A stretch of 64,000 nucleotides of DNA from Myxococcus virescens (GCF_900101905.1 NZ_FNAJ01000005.1:124001-188000); one strand, 5' to 3'; positions 42,676-51,671 are shown, counted from the first letter of the stretch. The notes: a model not told the origin generated them from the letters alone. A program made the numbers and translations.

Positions 42676-42725
42676 GTCCGCACCCTACGCCTCCGCCGCG
42701 CCGGAGTGGGAGCCGGCAACGCGCC

Positions 42726-43781
42726 TCAGTAGGACGCGGTGATGCCCCAGTGGAGGCTGGAGTACGTCTCAGCCGCCACGCCGCCCTCATCCCAGCCCAG
42801 CTTCGTGCCGGCGCCGGAGAACGTGTCCTGGAAGCGGGACAGGCGGAAGCGGACCGAGTAACCGAAGGGCCCCCAGATGTCGCCCCCGACGCCCAGCTCC
42901 GCCTCCCAGCCGAAGCTGGACACCGACGTGCCGTAGTCGCTGACCTCCGCGTCCAGCGCCGCGCTGCCGGCGCCCAGGCCCTTGCCCGGCTTCGGGCTCA
43001 GGAAGAACTGCCCCGCGCCCTCCAGCCGGACCCAGCGCAGCAGCGGCACCGACACCTCCAACCCCACGGCGGGGAACAAGCGGTGCGTCCCGGTGAGCGG
43101 GCTGTTGGAGGACGCGTCCACGTCGAAGGCGCGGGTGAGGAGGCCCGCGCGCAGCCCCGCATGGCCCAGCAGCGCGTTCGCCTCCCCCATGCCGAAGAAG
43201 TAGCGGTACAGCGCCTGCGCGGTGAGCACCGAGTCGGTGGCCACCGCCTCGCGCGTGGTCGACCGGCCGGCGTCACTCTCCAGCGTCACGTTGGTGGAGG
43301 AATACCCACGCCGGTAACCCAGCGACAGGCCCAGGCCGCGCAGCAGGGATTCGCTGTTCGCCAGCGGCAGCAGCTCCAGCTCGGCGGCGATGCCCAGGTA
43401 CGGCACCGACGACGCATAGCTCACCGTGTCCCCCAGGCGCTCGTTCGCCGGGAGCCGGTCATATTCGCCACAGGACTTCACGCCGGGCCGCGCGCAGGCG
43501 TTGCGCCACGTCGTCGTGCCCCCCAACGTCAGCCGCGCCAGGGGCGGGCGCGCCGGCGCGTCTCCCACCGTGCCGCCAGAGCCCGTATCCAGCGCGACCT
43601 CCAGGAAAGGGGCCTGCCGCTGCCGCGCATCTCCCTCCGCCTCCAGCACCACGACGCTCGGCTTCGCCGGTCCCGAGTCCTTCCGCTTCGCCTCGGCGGC
43701 CAGGGCCTGCGGCGAGGCCAGCGCCACCAACAGGGCACACCACAGCCCCCAGCGAACCATCGAGTGTCGGGCGGTCGTCAT
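42726..43781 (-). CDS. Predicted outer-membrane beta-barrel protein
   Basis: About 351 residues from the ATG at 43781. In-frame GTG43802 and ATG43760 are alternatives because no start has an ideal ribosome-binding site. A signal peptide is clear (RWGLWCALLVALASPQALAA). After a short linker the chain is a run of amphipathic beta strands with aromatic girdles (LEVALDTGSGG, YLGIAAELELLPL, LGLSLGYRRGY, LFPAVGLEVSVPLL, GYSVRFRLSRFQDTF) and ends in a Tyr (HWGITASY), as barrel proteins often do with an aromatic residue. Two cysteines (ACARPGVKSC) may form a loop disulfide. No transport or enzyme family is recognised. Confidence 0.75.
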   Translation of the reverse strand: MTTARHSMVRWGLWCALLVALASPQALAAEAKRKDSGPAKPSVVVLEAEGDARQRQAPFLEVALDTGSGGTVGDAPARPPLARLTLGGTTTWRNACARPGVKSCGEYDRLPANERLGDTVSYASSVPYLGIAAELELLPLANSESLLRGLGLSLGYRRGYSSTNVTLESDAGRSTTREAVATDSVLTAQALYRYFFGMGEANALLGHAGLRAGLLTRAFDVDASSNSPLTGTHRLFPAVGLEVSVPLLRWVRLEGAGQFFLSPKPGKGLGAGSAALDAEVSDYGTSVSSFGWEAELGVGGDIWGPFGYSVRFRLSRFQDTFSGAGTKLGWDEGGVAAETYSSLHWGITASY

Positions 43782-43841
43782 TCCCCAGGGAGGTTCACCC
43801 ACCCCGTCGGGGAAGTCCAGGCTCGGCGGTTCTCTCGCCGC

Positions 43842-44999
43842 TCAGGCGTTGAGCGTCGCGGCGGGTCCCATCGCCGGCGCCGCGGGAGACATGCGGGAGG
43901 AGGCGGGCTCGGACATGGGAGGCGCCGACATGTTCTCGTCATGGGCCGACAGGTGCTCGGCGCGGCCGATGCCCAGGAAGTCCCGCCGGTAGATGCGCAC
44001 CATGGCCATGAAGATGGAGGCGATGAGCGGCCCCACCAGCAGGCCCATCATCCCGAACACGGCCAGCCCGCCGAACATGGACAGGAAGACGAGCAGCGGG
44101 TGCAGCGCCATGCGCGAGCCACAGAGCCGGGGCCGGATGACGTTGTCGATGCTGCCCACCAGGAAGGCGCCCCAGGCCAGGAGGAACACGCCCTCGCTCA
44201 CCTGGTTGGCGGCGATGAGCACCACCCCAATGGGCCCCCACACCAGGGCCGTGCCACCCACGGGCACCAGCGCCACCAGCACCATGGCCGCGCCCCACAC
44301 GCCGGCATGCGGCACCCCCGCGATGAGCAGCCCGACGAAGCCCACGGCGCCCTGGATGAGCGCGGTGACGGTGTTGCCATAGATGATGGCGTAGGCGACG
44401 TCGGTGAACTCGCGCGCGAAGGCCTCGAAGTAGCGCCTGTCCAGCGGGATGAGCCGCATGACCTCGGCCACCAGCCGGCGCCCGTCGAGGAAGAAGTAGT
44501 ACATGGCCACGGACATCAGGAACAGGTTGATGACCAGGTCCGTGCCCGCCGCCGCCACGTCGCGCAGCAACGACGCGCCGCCCGTCATCGCGGCCAGGAG
44601 CGCCCGCTCCGTCTCCGCGCTGTCCACGTCCAGCCGGAGATAGCGCTCCAAGCCCAGCGGCAGGCCGGCGAGGAACGGGTGACGCAGGTGTTGCTGCTCC
44701 AGCAGGACCTGCACCTGGCCCACGAGCTGGAACACCTCGCGCGCCACCATCCACCCGACCAGCGCCAGCGGCGCCAGGATGAGGACGAACACAGTGACGG
44801 TGGACACCCCGGCGCTGAGAGACTTGCGGCCCCCCAGCTTCTGGCACAGGGAGTCCTGCACCGGCATGAACAGCACCACCAGGAAGCCGCCCAGCAACAC
44901 CGGCATCAGGAACGGCAGCAGAATCCTGGAGAAGAGAATCAGCGCCAGGGCAAAGAGCCCGGCGAATACGAAATTGGACCACCGCCTCGAGTCAGCCAC
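43842..44999 (-). CDS. AI-2E family (PerM/UPF0118) membrane transporter
   Basis: 385 residues from the GTG at 44999, preceded by a G-rich stretch. Longer versions would run into the divergent lipoprotein gene. The layout is that of the AI-2E family: two N-terminal helices (FVFAGLFALALILFSRILLPFLMPVLLGGFLVV), a long amphipathic section (about 95-165), then a cluster of helices with the family hallmarks GNTVTALIQGAVGFVG, LVPVGGTALVW, DNVIRPRL and FLSMFGGLAVFGMMGLLVGPL. The C-terminal 45 residues are Pro/Ser/Met-rich and probably disordered. Members of this family include quorum-signal exporters and Na+/H+ antiporters, so the substrate is open. Confidence 0.87.
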   Translation of the reverse strand: MADSRRWSNFVFAGLFALALILFSRILLPFLMPVLLGGFLVVLFMPVQDSLCQKLGGRKSLSAGVSTVTVFVLILAPLALVGWMVAREVFQLVGQVQVLLEQQHLRHPFLAGLPLGLERYLRLDVDSAETERALLAAMTGGASLLRDVAAAGTDLVINLFLMSVAMYYFFLDGRRLVAEVMRLIPLDRRYFEAFAREFTDVAYAIIYGNTVTALIQGAVGFVGLLIAGVPHAGVWGAAMVLVALVPVGGTALVWGPIGVVLIAANQVSEGVFLLAWGAFLVGSIDNVIRPRLCGSRMALHPLLVFLSMFGGLAVFGMMGLLVGPLIASIFMAMVRIYRRDFLGIGRAEHLSAHDENMSAPPMSEPASSRMSPAAPAMGPAATLNA

Positions 45000-45108
45000 C
45001 GCCCCACCCCACCCCGCCCTGCGAGCCCACCGAACGCCGCCCTTGCCCAACGTAGGAACCGGCCGTCCCACCGGGAAGTCCGGCTTCCGTCTCAAGGAGA
45101 ACCAAGTC

Positions 45109-45582
45109 ATGACTTCTGGACGTTTCGCCCCCTTCTTCGCCGGGTTGCTCCTGCTCACCACCGCGGGCTGTGGCGGAGAAGCCCCCCGCTGCACGGAATG
45201 CCCCGCGGTCGAAGGCCGCTACCGGCTGCAATTCGACACGAGCGGGGGCGTGCCTCCGGAGTGCGCGCTCCTGGGGGTGGAGGTTCCCACGGGCGAAGTC
45301 CTGGACATCGCCCGCTCGGGCGAAAACCTCACCAGCCGGCTGGCGGGCGTCCCCGTCCGGGGCACCATCACCTCCCAGGGGACCTTCGTGATGACGGGAA
45401 CGGGAGTGCCCTCGGCGAACCGGACGGACACCCTGACGCTCACCGGCACCTACCTGGCGCCGCTGGCGGATGGCGGGACGGCGTCCATCAACGGCGTCCT
45501 CACGGGCAGCTACGCGCGCGCGTCCGACACGGGGGGACAGCGCTGCAACGTCAGCAGTCCGTTCTCGGCGACCCGGGACTGA
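45109..45582 (+). CDS. Hypothetical lipoprotein
   Basis: 157 residues from the ATG at 45109 with AAGGAG 9 nt upstream. The N-terminus MTSGRFAPFFAGLLLLTTAGCGG is a lipoprotein signal with lipobox Cys at about 21. The mature part is Thr/Gly-rich with repeated short beta strands (GRYRLQFDTSGG, LTSRLAGVPVRGTITSQGTFVMTG, DTLTLTGTYLAPL), resembling small secreted beta-sandwich proteins. Cys residues in APRCTECPA, PPECALL and GQRCNV could pair. No family recognised. It diverges from the AI-2E transporter gene and converges on the small basic protein gene. Confidence 0.75.
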   Translation: MTSGRFAPFFAGLLLLTTAGCGGEAPRCTECPAVEGRYRLQFDTSGGVPPECALLGVEVPTGEVLDIARSGENLTSRLAGVPVRGTITSQGTFVMTGTGVPSANRTDTLTLTGTYLAPLADGGTASINGVLTGSYARASDTGGQRCNVSSPFSATRD

Positions 45583-45613
45583 GCCACGGGCCGCACGAGC
45601 GCGGTCGGAACGA

Positions 45614-45733
45614 TTACTTCTTCTTCGACTCGGCGGCGGCCTTGGCCTCGGCCTTGTTCTTCTTGGCCCGCTTCTTCCAGGCCTGCTTGATCTTCATCTG
45701 CACGCGACGGTGCTTGCTCTTGCTGCGGGCCAT
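45614..45733 (-). CDS. 39-residue highly basic small protein
   Basis: ATG at 45733 with AGGAG 6 nt upstream, stop TAA at 45614. The peptide starts MARSKSKHRRVQMKIKQ and ends AAAESKKK: nearly half the residues are Lys or Arg, with an Ala-rich helix-forming end. It lies 42 bp after the P1 peptidase gene on the same strand. The good ribosome-binding site, all-synonymous-looking GC-rich third positions and extreme composition argue for a real gene. Such peptides usually bind nucleic acid, for example ribosome-associated proteins, but I cannot assign a family. Confidence 0.7.
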   Translation of the reverse strand: MARSKSKHRRVQMKIKQAWKKRAKKNKAEAKAAAESKKK

Positions 45734-45775
45734 CTTTGACTCCTGTGCTCCGTACGGAGACGTGAAAAGAGGGGC

Positions 45776-47128
45776 TTAACTATCAGAACCCGGCGGGCTC
45801 CCGGAAGAGGAACCCTCGGGCCCCCCCGGCTCGCCGGTGTCGTCCGGTGCCGGACGGGTGGGAAACGGGATTCCCTCGGCGCTCCGGACCTGGGTCGGCC
45901 GGGCGGTGGACACCTTCACGTCCCCCTCCCGGTCCTCGTTGCTGGGCCGCTCCTTGGCCGCCGGGGCGCTCGACTGCTGGGGGCGCTTCTTCACGGACGC
46001 GAAAATCGGCTTGTACGCGTCCAGGAAGCGCCGGACCTCGTCCAGGGGGAGCGCCGGGCAGTGGTTGCCGTTGGCGCCCGTCATGGACGTCGCCATGCAC
46101 ATGGCGTTGAGGATGGCCTCCTCGGTGGCCTCCATGACCGCCTCATAGAGGGGGTCCAGGCGCTGATCCAGGAGGAGCTTCAGTTTGTAGACCATCTTCT
46201 GCGTGCGCCGGGGGATGATGTTCGCCGTGGAGAAGCCGACGACAATCTCCCCTGAGCCGTGCGCCGCGTAGCTGCCCACGCGGCCAATGCCCAGCGCCAC
46301 GCGCTTGCAGAGGCGGTTGATTTGATGGCTCAGCAACGGCGCGTCCGTGGCCACCACCGCGATGATGGAGCCGTACGTCTGGCCGCGCTTGGGCGTGCCC
46401 TTGAACTTCTCCGCCAGCACCTCGCCCACGGGCAGGCCACCCACCCGCAGGTTGTGCATCTTCCCGAAGTTGGACATCACCAGCACACCCAGCGTGTAGC
46501 CGCCCAGCACCTCCGGCAGCTTGCGGGACGACGTGCCGATGCCGCCCTTGAAGTCGCACGTCACCATGCCGGTGCCGCCGCCCACGTTCCCCTCGGCCAC
46601 GGGGCCGGTGGAGGCGTTGTTGATGGCCTCGAAGACATGCTCCTCGCGCACGTGGCGCCCGGAGATGTCGTTGAGCCAGGAATCGTCACACTCCCCCACC
46701 ACGGGGATGATGACATCGTGCTCGTCACCGATGCCGGGGTAGCGGTCCACCAGGTAACGCGCCACGCCGTCCGACACCGCGCCCACCGCCATGGTGTTGG
46801 TGAGGAGGATGGGCGTCTCGATGAGGCCCCACTCCATGAGCTGCGTCATGCCGGCGACCTCGCCCGCGCCGTTGAGCACGAAGCCGCCCCCCGTCATGCG
46901 CTCCATGAAGATGTTCCCCTCGTTGGGGAGGATGGCGGTGACCCCCGTGCGCACCGGACCGTGCCCAGGACGAAGCGGGCCCTCGCCCCGTATCAACGTG
47001 CTGTGCCCGACGAGCACCCCCTCCACGTCGGTGATGGCGTTGAACTTGCCGGGCTTGAAGCGCCCCAGCGGCAGGCCCAGCTCACGGGCCCGGACGCGCG
47101 GCCCAGTCTCCTCGGGGATGTGCACCAT
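45776..47128 (-). CDS. P1-family (DmpA-type) self-processing aminopeptidase
   Basis: 450 residues. The family signature is present: GNVGGGTGMVTCDFKGGIGTSSR-like sequence in which the Ser after GIGT becomes the N-terminal nucleophile of the beta chain after autocleavage, preceded by NEGNIFMERMTGGGFVLNG and LTNTMAVGAVSDG. DmpA and related enzymes cleave N-terminal residues, including D- or beta-amino acids, from small peptides. About 100 residues beyond the usual family end form a Pro/Ser/Arg-rich, probably disordered tail. No signal peptide is seen, so it is likely cytosolic. The ATG at 47128 has no strong ribosome-binding site. Confidence 0.88.
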   Translation of the reverse strand: MVHIPEETGPRVRARELGLPLGRFKPGKFNAITDVEGVLVGHSTLIRGEGPLRPGHGPVRTGVTAILPNEGNIFMERMTGGGFVLNGAGEVAGMTQLMEWGLIETPILLTNTMAVGAVSDGVARYLVDRYPGIGDEHDVIIPVVGECDDSWLNDISGRHVREEHVFEAINNASTGPVAEGNVGGGTGMVTCDFKGGIGTSSRKLPEVLGGYTLGVLVMSNFGKMHNLRVGGLPVGEVLAEKFKGTPKRGQTYGSIIAVVATDAPLLSHQINRLCKRVALGIGRVGSYAAHGSGEIVVGFSTANIIPRRTQKMVYKLKLLLDQRLDPLYEAVMEATEEAILNAMCMATSMTGANGNHCPALPLDEVRRFLDAYKPIFASVKKRPQQSSAPAAKERPSNEDREGDVKVSTARPTQVRSAEGIPFPTRPAPDDTGEPGGPEGSSSGSPPGSDS

Positions 47129-47238
47129 AGAGGGGGGACACTAACCGACGACTCCCCACAGTCAACCACTCCAGCCGGCCCCGCCCGCCCCCTCGAAGAG
47201 GAGGCACGGGACGGGGCGGCCAGGGCGGCGCGTGGGAC

Positions 47239-49428
47239 TCAGGCCTTCGCGTCCACGCGCGGAGACGGCTCCGGCGCTGGGGTCGCCGGTGCGGGGGCCG
47301 TCGCGGCCACGGGCTGCGCGGCGGCGGGAGTCCCTTCCTCCAGGGGCACGCTCTTGCGCAACACCGAAGCGGGGTGCTCGCTGGCGGCGCGGCGCGCCTC
47401 GCGCTCCTTGTAGCGGCGGATGGCGGGGGCCATGATTTCGCCGATGAGCCCCCGGTAGTCCATGCCGGCGCCCTGGGCGATGAGCACCAGGTCGCTCCAG
47501 CCCGGCGTCAGGCCCGGCAGCGGGTTGCACTCGATGAAGTAGATGCGCCCCTTGTCATCCATGCGGAAGTCGATGCGCGCGACGTCGCGGCATCCCAGCG
47601 CCATGAACGAGTTGCGCGCCGCCGTGCGCAGCCGCTCCAGCAGCGCGGGCTCCAGCTTCGCCGGCGCGTCGTAGCGGATGCGGTCCGTCCAATCCAGCTT
47701 GTGCTGGAAGCTGTAGACGGGGTTCTTCTCCTCCCGGTCCAGGAAGACGATCTCCATGGGCGGCAGGACGCGGGGACGCCGCTCGCCCAGCAGGCCCACG
47801 GTGAACTCCCGGCCGCGGATGTACTCCTCGATGAGCGCGGGCTGCTGGTACTTGCCGGCAATCTCGCGCACCACCTCGCGCAGCTCCGCCTCGCTGTGGC
47901 AGACGCTCTTGGTGACGACGCCCTTGGAGCTGCCCTCCGCCACCGGCTTCACGATGAGCGGGAAGCTGGTGAACTCCTTGTTGAGGCGCTCCTTGCCCGT
48001 CGCCATGAGCTGGAAGTTGGGCGTGAGGATGCCTGCCTGCCGGACAATCTTCTTCGCCAGGCCCTTGTCCAGGGCGATGGACAGCGTGGCCGGGTCCGAG
48101 CCCGTGTACGGGATGTCCAGCAGCTCCAGCAGCGCCGGGACCTGGCTCTCCCGGTTGCGGCCCTTGAAGCCCTCCGCGATGTTGAACACCACGTCCAGCG
48201 GCGTGCTCGACAGCACCGAGGGAAGCTCGGCCGTGGCCTCCAGGTCGATGACCTCGTGGCCCCACGACGCAATCGCCTCGCGGATGGCCTGGAGCGTGTT
48301 CGGCGAGTCGTACTCGGCCTCGCTGTCCTCCACCGTCTCCGCCGTGGCCGTGGGCTTCACGCGCTTCACGTTGAAGCTGAAGCCCACGCGCAGCGGACCG
48401 CTCTTGCGCGCAGGCTTGCCCTGGCGACGCGACGAGTCCTTGATTTTGTACCGCTTCGCCGCGCTGGTGATGATGGAGTTGATGACCCCATCCAGGTGCA
48501 GGCCGTCCAGCTCCGCCGCCGCGTAGATGCCCGCGCCCGGCTCCAGGCTGGGGAGCGCGTTGATCTCCAGGAAGTACGGCACGCCCGCGTCACTGAGGCG
48601 CACGTCGATGCGGCCCAGGTCGCGGCAGTCGAGCGCCCGGTACACCTTCTGCGCCATCCGCCGGACGTCCTCCGCCGTGCGAGGCGGAATCTGCGCCGGG
48701 GCGCGCACGCTGACCGTGCCCTCCCGCGACGTCTTCAGCGCGTAGTCGTAGATGGCGTACTTGCGGCCCTGCGTGACGGCCGGGTCGATGACGTACTCCA
48801 CCGGGGAGAGCACGCCGTCGTAGTCATTGTCCACCGACTCCAGGAACGGCACGGCGAGGTCGCGGCCGGAGATGTACTCCTCCACCAGCACGCCGGACGG
48901 GTACTTCTCCAGCGCGGCGGCCACCTTGACCCGGACCTCGTCCAGCGTCTCCGCGATGGAGTCCTGGCTGATGCCCTTGGACGAGCCCTCGAAGTTGGGC
49001 TTCACGATGACGGGGAAGCGCAGGTTCTCCGCGGACAGCTCGCTGAGCTTCTCCACGTACTGCCAGCCGGGCGTGCGGATGCCCTGCTTGGACAGCACCA
49101 GCTTGGTGAGCTGCTTGTCGAGCGTCACCGCCAGCGCGTACGCGTCCGAGCCCGTGTACGGGAAGCCCAGCTCGTCGAAGAGGGCCGGATAAAAGGCCTC
49201 GCGGAAGCGGCCACGGCGGCCCTCAGCGGTGTTGAAGATGAGGTCCGGGCTGTAGGCCTCCAGCCGCGCCACGGTGCGCGAGGCCGGGCCGCTCACCTCG
49301 AAGCGCTCCAGCCGGTGGCCGATGCGCTCGATGGCCGCCGCGAGCGCGTTGACCGTCTCCTGCGTGTCGAACTCCGCCTCTTCTTCCAAATCAGACAGCC
49401 TGAGGTTGTGGGTCAGCGCGATGCGCAT
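47239..49428 (-). CDS. Tandem ATP-grasp protein (two D-Ala-D-Ala ligase-like halves)
   Basis: 729 residues from the ATG at 49428, with AAGGGGG about 5 nt upstream. The protein is two ATP-grasp units in a row. Half 1 (about 1-335) has FNTAEGRRGR, YTGSDAYALAVTLDK, PVIVKPNFEGSSKGI and YFLEINALPSLEPG. Half 2 (about 345-690) has FNIAEGFKGRNRESQ, YTGSDPATLSIALDK, PLIVKPVAEGSSKGV and YFIECNPLPGLTPG. Both keep the Lys, EGSSKG and metal-binding E-x-N motifs, so both look active. The tail (about 690-729) is Ala/Pro-rich. Such enzymes join a carboxylate to an amine; the substrates are unknown. The start overlaps the RDD gene by 16 bp, so translation is probably coupled. Confidence 0.88.
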   Translation of the reverse strand: MRIALTHNLRLSDLEEEAEFDTQETVNALAAAIERIGHRLERFEVSGPASRTVARLEAYSPDLIFNTAEGRRGRFREAFYPALFDELGFPYTGSDAYALAVTLDKQLTKLVLSKQGIRTPGWQYVEKLSELSAENLRFPVIVKPNFEGSSKGISQDSIAETLDEVRVKVAAALEKYPSGVLVEEYISGRDLAVPFLESVDNDYDGVLSPVEYVIDPAVTQGRKYAIYDYALKTSREGTVSVRAPAQIPPRTAEDVRRMAQKVYRALDCRDLGRIDVRLSDAGVPYFLEINALPSLEPGAGIYAAAELDGLHLDGVINSIITSAAKRYKIKDSSRRQGKPARKSGPLRVGFSFNVKRVKPTATAETVEDSEAEYDSPNTLQAIREAIASWGHEVIDLEATAELPSVLSSTPLDVVFNIAEGFKGRNRESQVPALLELLDIPYTGSDPATLSIALDKGLAKKIVRQAGILTPNFQLMATGKERLNKEFTSFPLIVKPVAEGSSKGVVTKSVCHSEAELREVVREIAGKYQQPALIEEYIRGREFTVGLLGERRPRVLPPMEIVFLDREEKNPVYSFQHKLDWTDRIRYDAPAKLEPALLERLRTAARNSFMALGCRDVARIDFRMDDKGRIYFIECNPLPGLTPGWSDLVLIAQGAGMDYRGLIGEIMAPAIRRYKEREARRAASEHPASVLRKSVPLEEGTPAAAQPVAATAPAPATPAPEPSPRVDAKA

Positions 49429-50060
49429 GGGTACCCCCTTCGCTTCCTGAACGACGAGCGTCCACGGCGCACCTTCGCCGCGGACATGAGCCTGCCGGAG
49501 GCGCGCTCATGCGCGACCGGCGTGCGAGCTGCAACGGTTACGCCCGCGACGACCTTCCCGTCGACCACCTGCGTCTGCGCCCAGGTGTCGCCCAGCCGCC
49601 AGCCCAGCGGATCCCTCAGCACGCACCACGCTTCCACGCTGCCGATGACGATGAGCCCCGCGGCCGCGGCCACCGTCCCATGCGGCGCGGGCATCATTCC
49701 CAGCAGCACGATGAGCGCCAGCGGCGCGTTGCGCAGGGTGCTGTCGCGGTGCCGCGCCGCCGAGCGCGTGGGCAGATGCATCACCTTCACGCCGAAGATG
49801 CGCTTGCCCACGCTCTGGCCCTGGAGCATCCCGTCCGCCAGCAGCAGGAACAGCAGCGCCACCACCGCACCCGCCGCCCCTCCCACGACGTACAGGCCCC
49901 ACGCCACCGACACGTCCACCGCCCGCGCGCCGCCGCGCAGCCAGAGCGACGCCTTCGGATAGGGCGAATCGGGTTGCGCGTCTCCGGACACCAACCGCAA
50001 GGCGCGACCACCACCTTGCCGGCTGGCCGCCATGAACACGCGGCTTCGCGGGGTGCTCAC
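49413..50060 (-). CDS. RDD-family membrane protein
   Basis: 215 residues from the GTG at 50060, which overlaps the stop of the preceding gene (GTGA). The RDD domain (about 42-165) shows the Arg-x-x-Asp element in GGARAVDVSVAW, a first helix (VVGGAAGAVVALLFLLLADGM), the GQSVGKRIFGVKVM motif between helices, and two later hydrophobic segments. The C-terminal 30 residues are basic. RDD proteins are of mixed or unknown function, some linked to ion exchange. It sits between a DUF4177-like gene and the tandem ATP-grasp gene with overlapping ends on both sides, so the three form an operon. Confidence 0.82.
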   Translation of the reverse strand: MSTPRSRVFMAASRQGGGRALRLVSGDAQPDSPYPKASLWLRGGARAVDVSVAWGLYVVGGAAGAVVALLFLLLADGMLQGQSVGKRIFGVKVMHLPTRSAARHRDSTLRNAPLALIVLLGMMPAPHGTVAAAAGLIVIGSVEAWCVLRDPLGWRLGDTWAQTQVVDGKVVAGVTVAARTPVAHERASGRLMSAAKVRRGRSSFRKRRGYPCASR

Positions 50061-50563
50061 TCCTCCGGCTCCAGCGTGAGTCCTTCCTCGCGCGGCTCGG
50101 GCTCATCCAGCCCCGCCAGACGCGCCAGCCGTTCGTGGGCGCTCAAAGGAGAAATCATCGGCGCGGCCCACGCGACGTGCTCGCGCGTGTACTCAGCCGC
50201 GAGCGCCGCGGTGGGACTGCCCGTCTCCGACATCCGCATCAGCCGCCCGCGCGCCGCGTCTTCATCATGCCTGGCGGGGCTGCCCTGGCGTGTGAAGAGG
50301 ACGAAGGCCATGGCCGGCCGCTTGGAGGACTCGCGCATCGCGAACTGGATGCCGTCGAGGTTCCAGCCCTGGGCCGCCCACTCGTTGAGGGTGCGCTCCA
50401 GGGAGCCCTCGTCCACCGTGGACAGCTCGACCACTTTGTACTGCAAGGGTCCTGAGGGGGTGACACGGGCCGCGCGACCGGCGCCGGACCGCGTCTTCGC
50501 GGTGGGCCGGCGTTGGGGCGGGGGCTTCTGGGACTTTCGTCCAGGCCGCTTTTTGGTTGGCAT
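50057..50563 (-). CDS. DUF4177-like protein with basic N-terminus
   Basis: 168 residues from the ATG at 50563, where a Lys/Arg/Pro-rich segment begins (MPTKKRPGRKSQKPPPQRR); an ATG 48 bp further up is possible. Residues about 38-95 (QYKVVELSTVDEGSLERTLNEWAAQGW, then MAFVLFTR) match the short DUF4177 pattern: strand, helix with trailing NEWAAQGW, and a final strand. The C-terminal third is acidic and helical. The family has no known function. It is the first gene of the RDD/ATP-grasp operon. Confidence 0.7.
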   Translation of the reverse strand: MPTKKRPGRKSQKPPPQRRPTAKTRSGAGRAARVTPSGPLQYKVVELSTVDEGSLERTLNEWAAQGWNLDGIQFAMRESSKRPAMAFVLFTRQGSPARHDEDAARGRLMRMSETGSPTAALAAEYTREHVAWAAPMISPLSAHERLARLAGLDEPEPREEGLTLEPEE

Positions 50564-50638
50564 CGTGCGACGCACATTTGGACGCAACGCGCGCGGCGGA
50601 TCAAGACTCAACCCGCCGCGGGTCCGCCCGGCTGTTGC

Positions 50639-51607
50639 CTACAGGAGCTTCGCCGCCTCCAGGGCGTGGTAGGTGATGATGAGGTCGGAGCCGGCGCGCT
50701 TCATGGACGTGAGCGTCTCCAGCATCACCCGCTCGTAGTCGATCCACCCGTTCTGCCCGGCGGCCTTGAGCATCGAGTACTCGCCGGAGACGTTGTAGGA
50801 GACGACGGGCAGCTCCCAGCGCTCGCGCACGGCGCGGATGACGTCCAGGTAGGCCAGCGCGGGCTTGACCATGATCATGTCCGCGCCCTCCTCCACGTCC
50901 AGGGCCACTTCCTTGAGGGCCTCGCGGAAGTTGCCGGGGTCCATCTGGTAGCCCCGGCGGTCACCGGAGGTGGGCGTGTTCTGGGCGGCCTCGCGGAACG
51001 GCCCGTAGTAGCCGGACGCGAACTTGGCCGAGTACGCCATGATGGGCAGCTCGCCGAAGCCCGTCTCGTCCAGGGCGGCACGGATGGCGGCCACGCGGCC
51101 ATCCATCATGTCCGACGGAGCGATGATGTCCGCGCCCGCCTTGGCGCAGCTCACGGACATCTTCGCCAGCAGCGGCAGCGTGGCGTCATTGACGACGTGG
51201 CCGCCTTCCAGCACGCCGCAGTGGCCGTGGTCGGTGAACTCGCACAGGCAGACGTCGACGATGACCTGGAGGTCCGGCTCGGCCGCCTTGATCTCCTGGA
51301 TGGCGCGCTGGACGATGCCGTCGTCGGCGTAGGCCTGGGTGCCGCGGGCGTCCTTGTGGTTGGGGATGCCGAACAGGAGGACGGCCGGCACGCCCAGCTT
51401 CCGGGCGTGCCTGGCCTCGGCGACGACGTGCTCCAGCGACAGGTTGAAGATCCCCGGCATGGAGACGATGGGACGGCGCACGTCCCGGCCTTCCACGACG
51501 AAGAGGGGGTAGATGAAGTCGCCCGGGTCGAGGCGCGTCTCGCGCACCATGTCACGCAGGACGGCGTTGCGGCGCAGGCGGCGGGGTCGGTGGATGGGAT
51601 AGGCCAT
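50639..51607 (-). CDS. hemB: Delta-aminolevulinic acid dehydratase (porphobilinogen synthase)
   Basis: 322 residues from the ATG at 51607, the normal size for HemB. It condenses two 5-aminolevulinate molecules to porphobilinogen in heme synthesis. Visible motifs are [10 protein letters not shown], the metal-site stretch [22 protein letters not shown], the first active-site Lys in [18 protein letters not shown], and the Schiff-base Lys in [13 protein letters not shown], followed by SYNVSGEY. The Cys-rich site indicates the zinc-type enzyme. There is no Shine-Dalgarno sequence before the ATG; a perfect dyad occupies that place (51614-51631). The frame continues upstream through the 69-residue gene but that extension is not HemB-like. 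Confidence 0.96.
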   Translation of the reverse strand: MAYPIHRPRRLRRNAVLRDMVRETRLDPGDFIYPLFVVEGRDVRRPIVSMPGIFNLSLEHVVAEARHARKLGVPAVLLFGIPNHKDARGTQAYADDGIVQRAIQEIKAAEPDLQVIVDVCLCEFTDHGHCGVLEGGHVVNDATLPLLAKMSVSCAKAGADIIAPSDMMDGRVAAIRAALDETGFGELPIMAYSAKFASGYYGPFREAAQNTPTSGDRRGYQMDPGNFREALKEVALDVEEGADMIMVKPALAYLDVIRAVRERWELPVVSYNVSGEYSMLKAAGQNGWIDYERVMLETLTSMKRAGSDLIITYHALEAAKLL

Positions 51608-51613
51608 GGCGGT

Positions 51614-51631
51614 CGCCGGTATAAACCGGCG
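51614..51631. promoter_or_regulatory. Palindrome immediately upstream of the hemB start
   Basis: CGCCGGT, a 4-bp A/T spacer (ATAA), then ACCGGCG: seven-base arms, perfectly complementary, ending 7 bp before the hemB ATG. On the coding strand it contains TTTATA, which could double as a -10 element. It could be an operator, a leader hairpin or part of a promoter for a leaderless transcript. Confidence 0.4.
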
Positions 51632-51671
51632 GCGCCGCGCCTTCACCGTTTTGGGCCCCCAGCCCGCCTGC

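Noticed and set aside
42750-45779. 1009-codon + strand frame across the outer-membrane protein and AI-2E genes
   Set aside because: His/Gln/Arg-rich nonsense peptide opposite two genes with clear family motifs.
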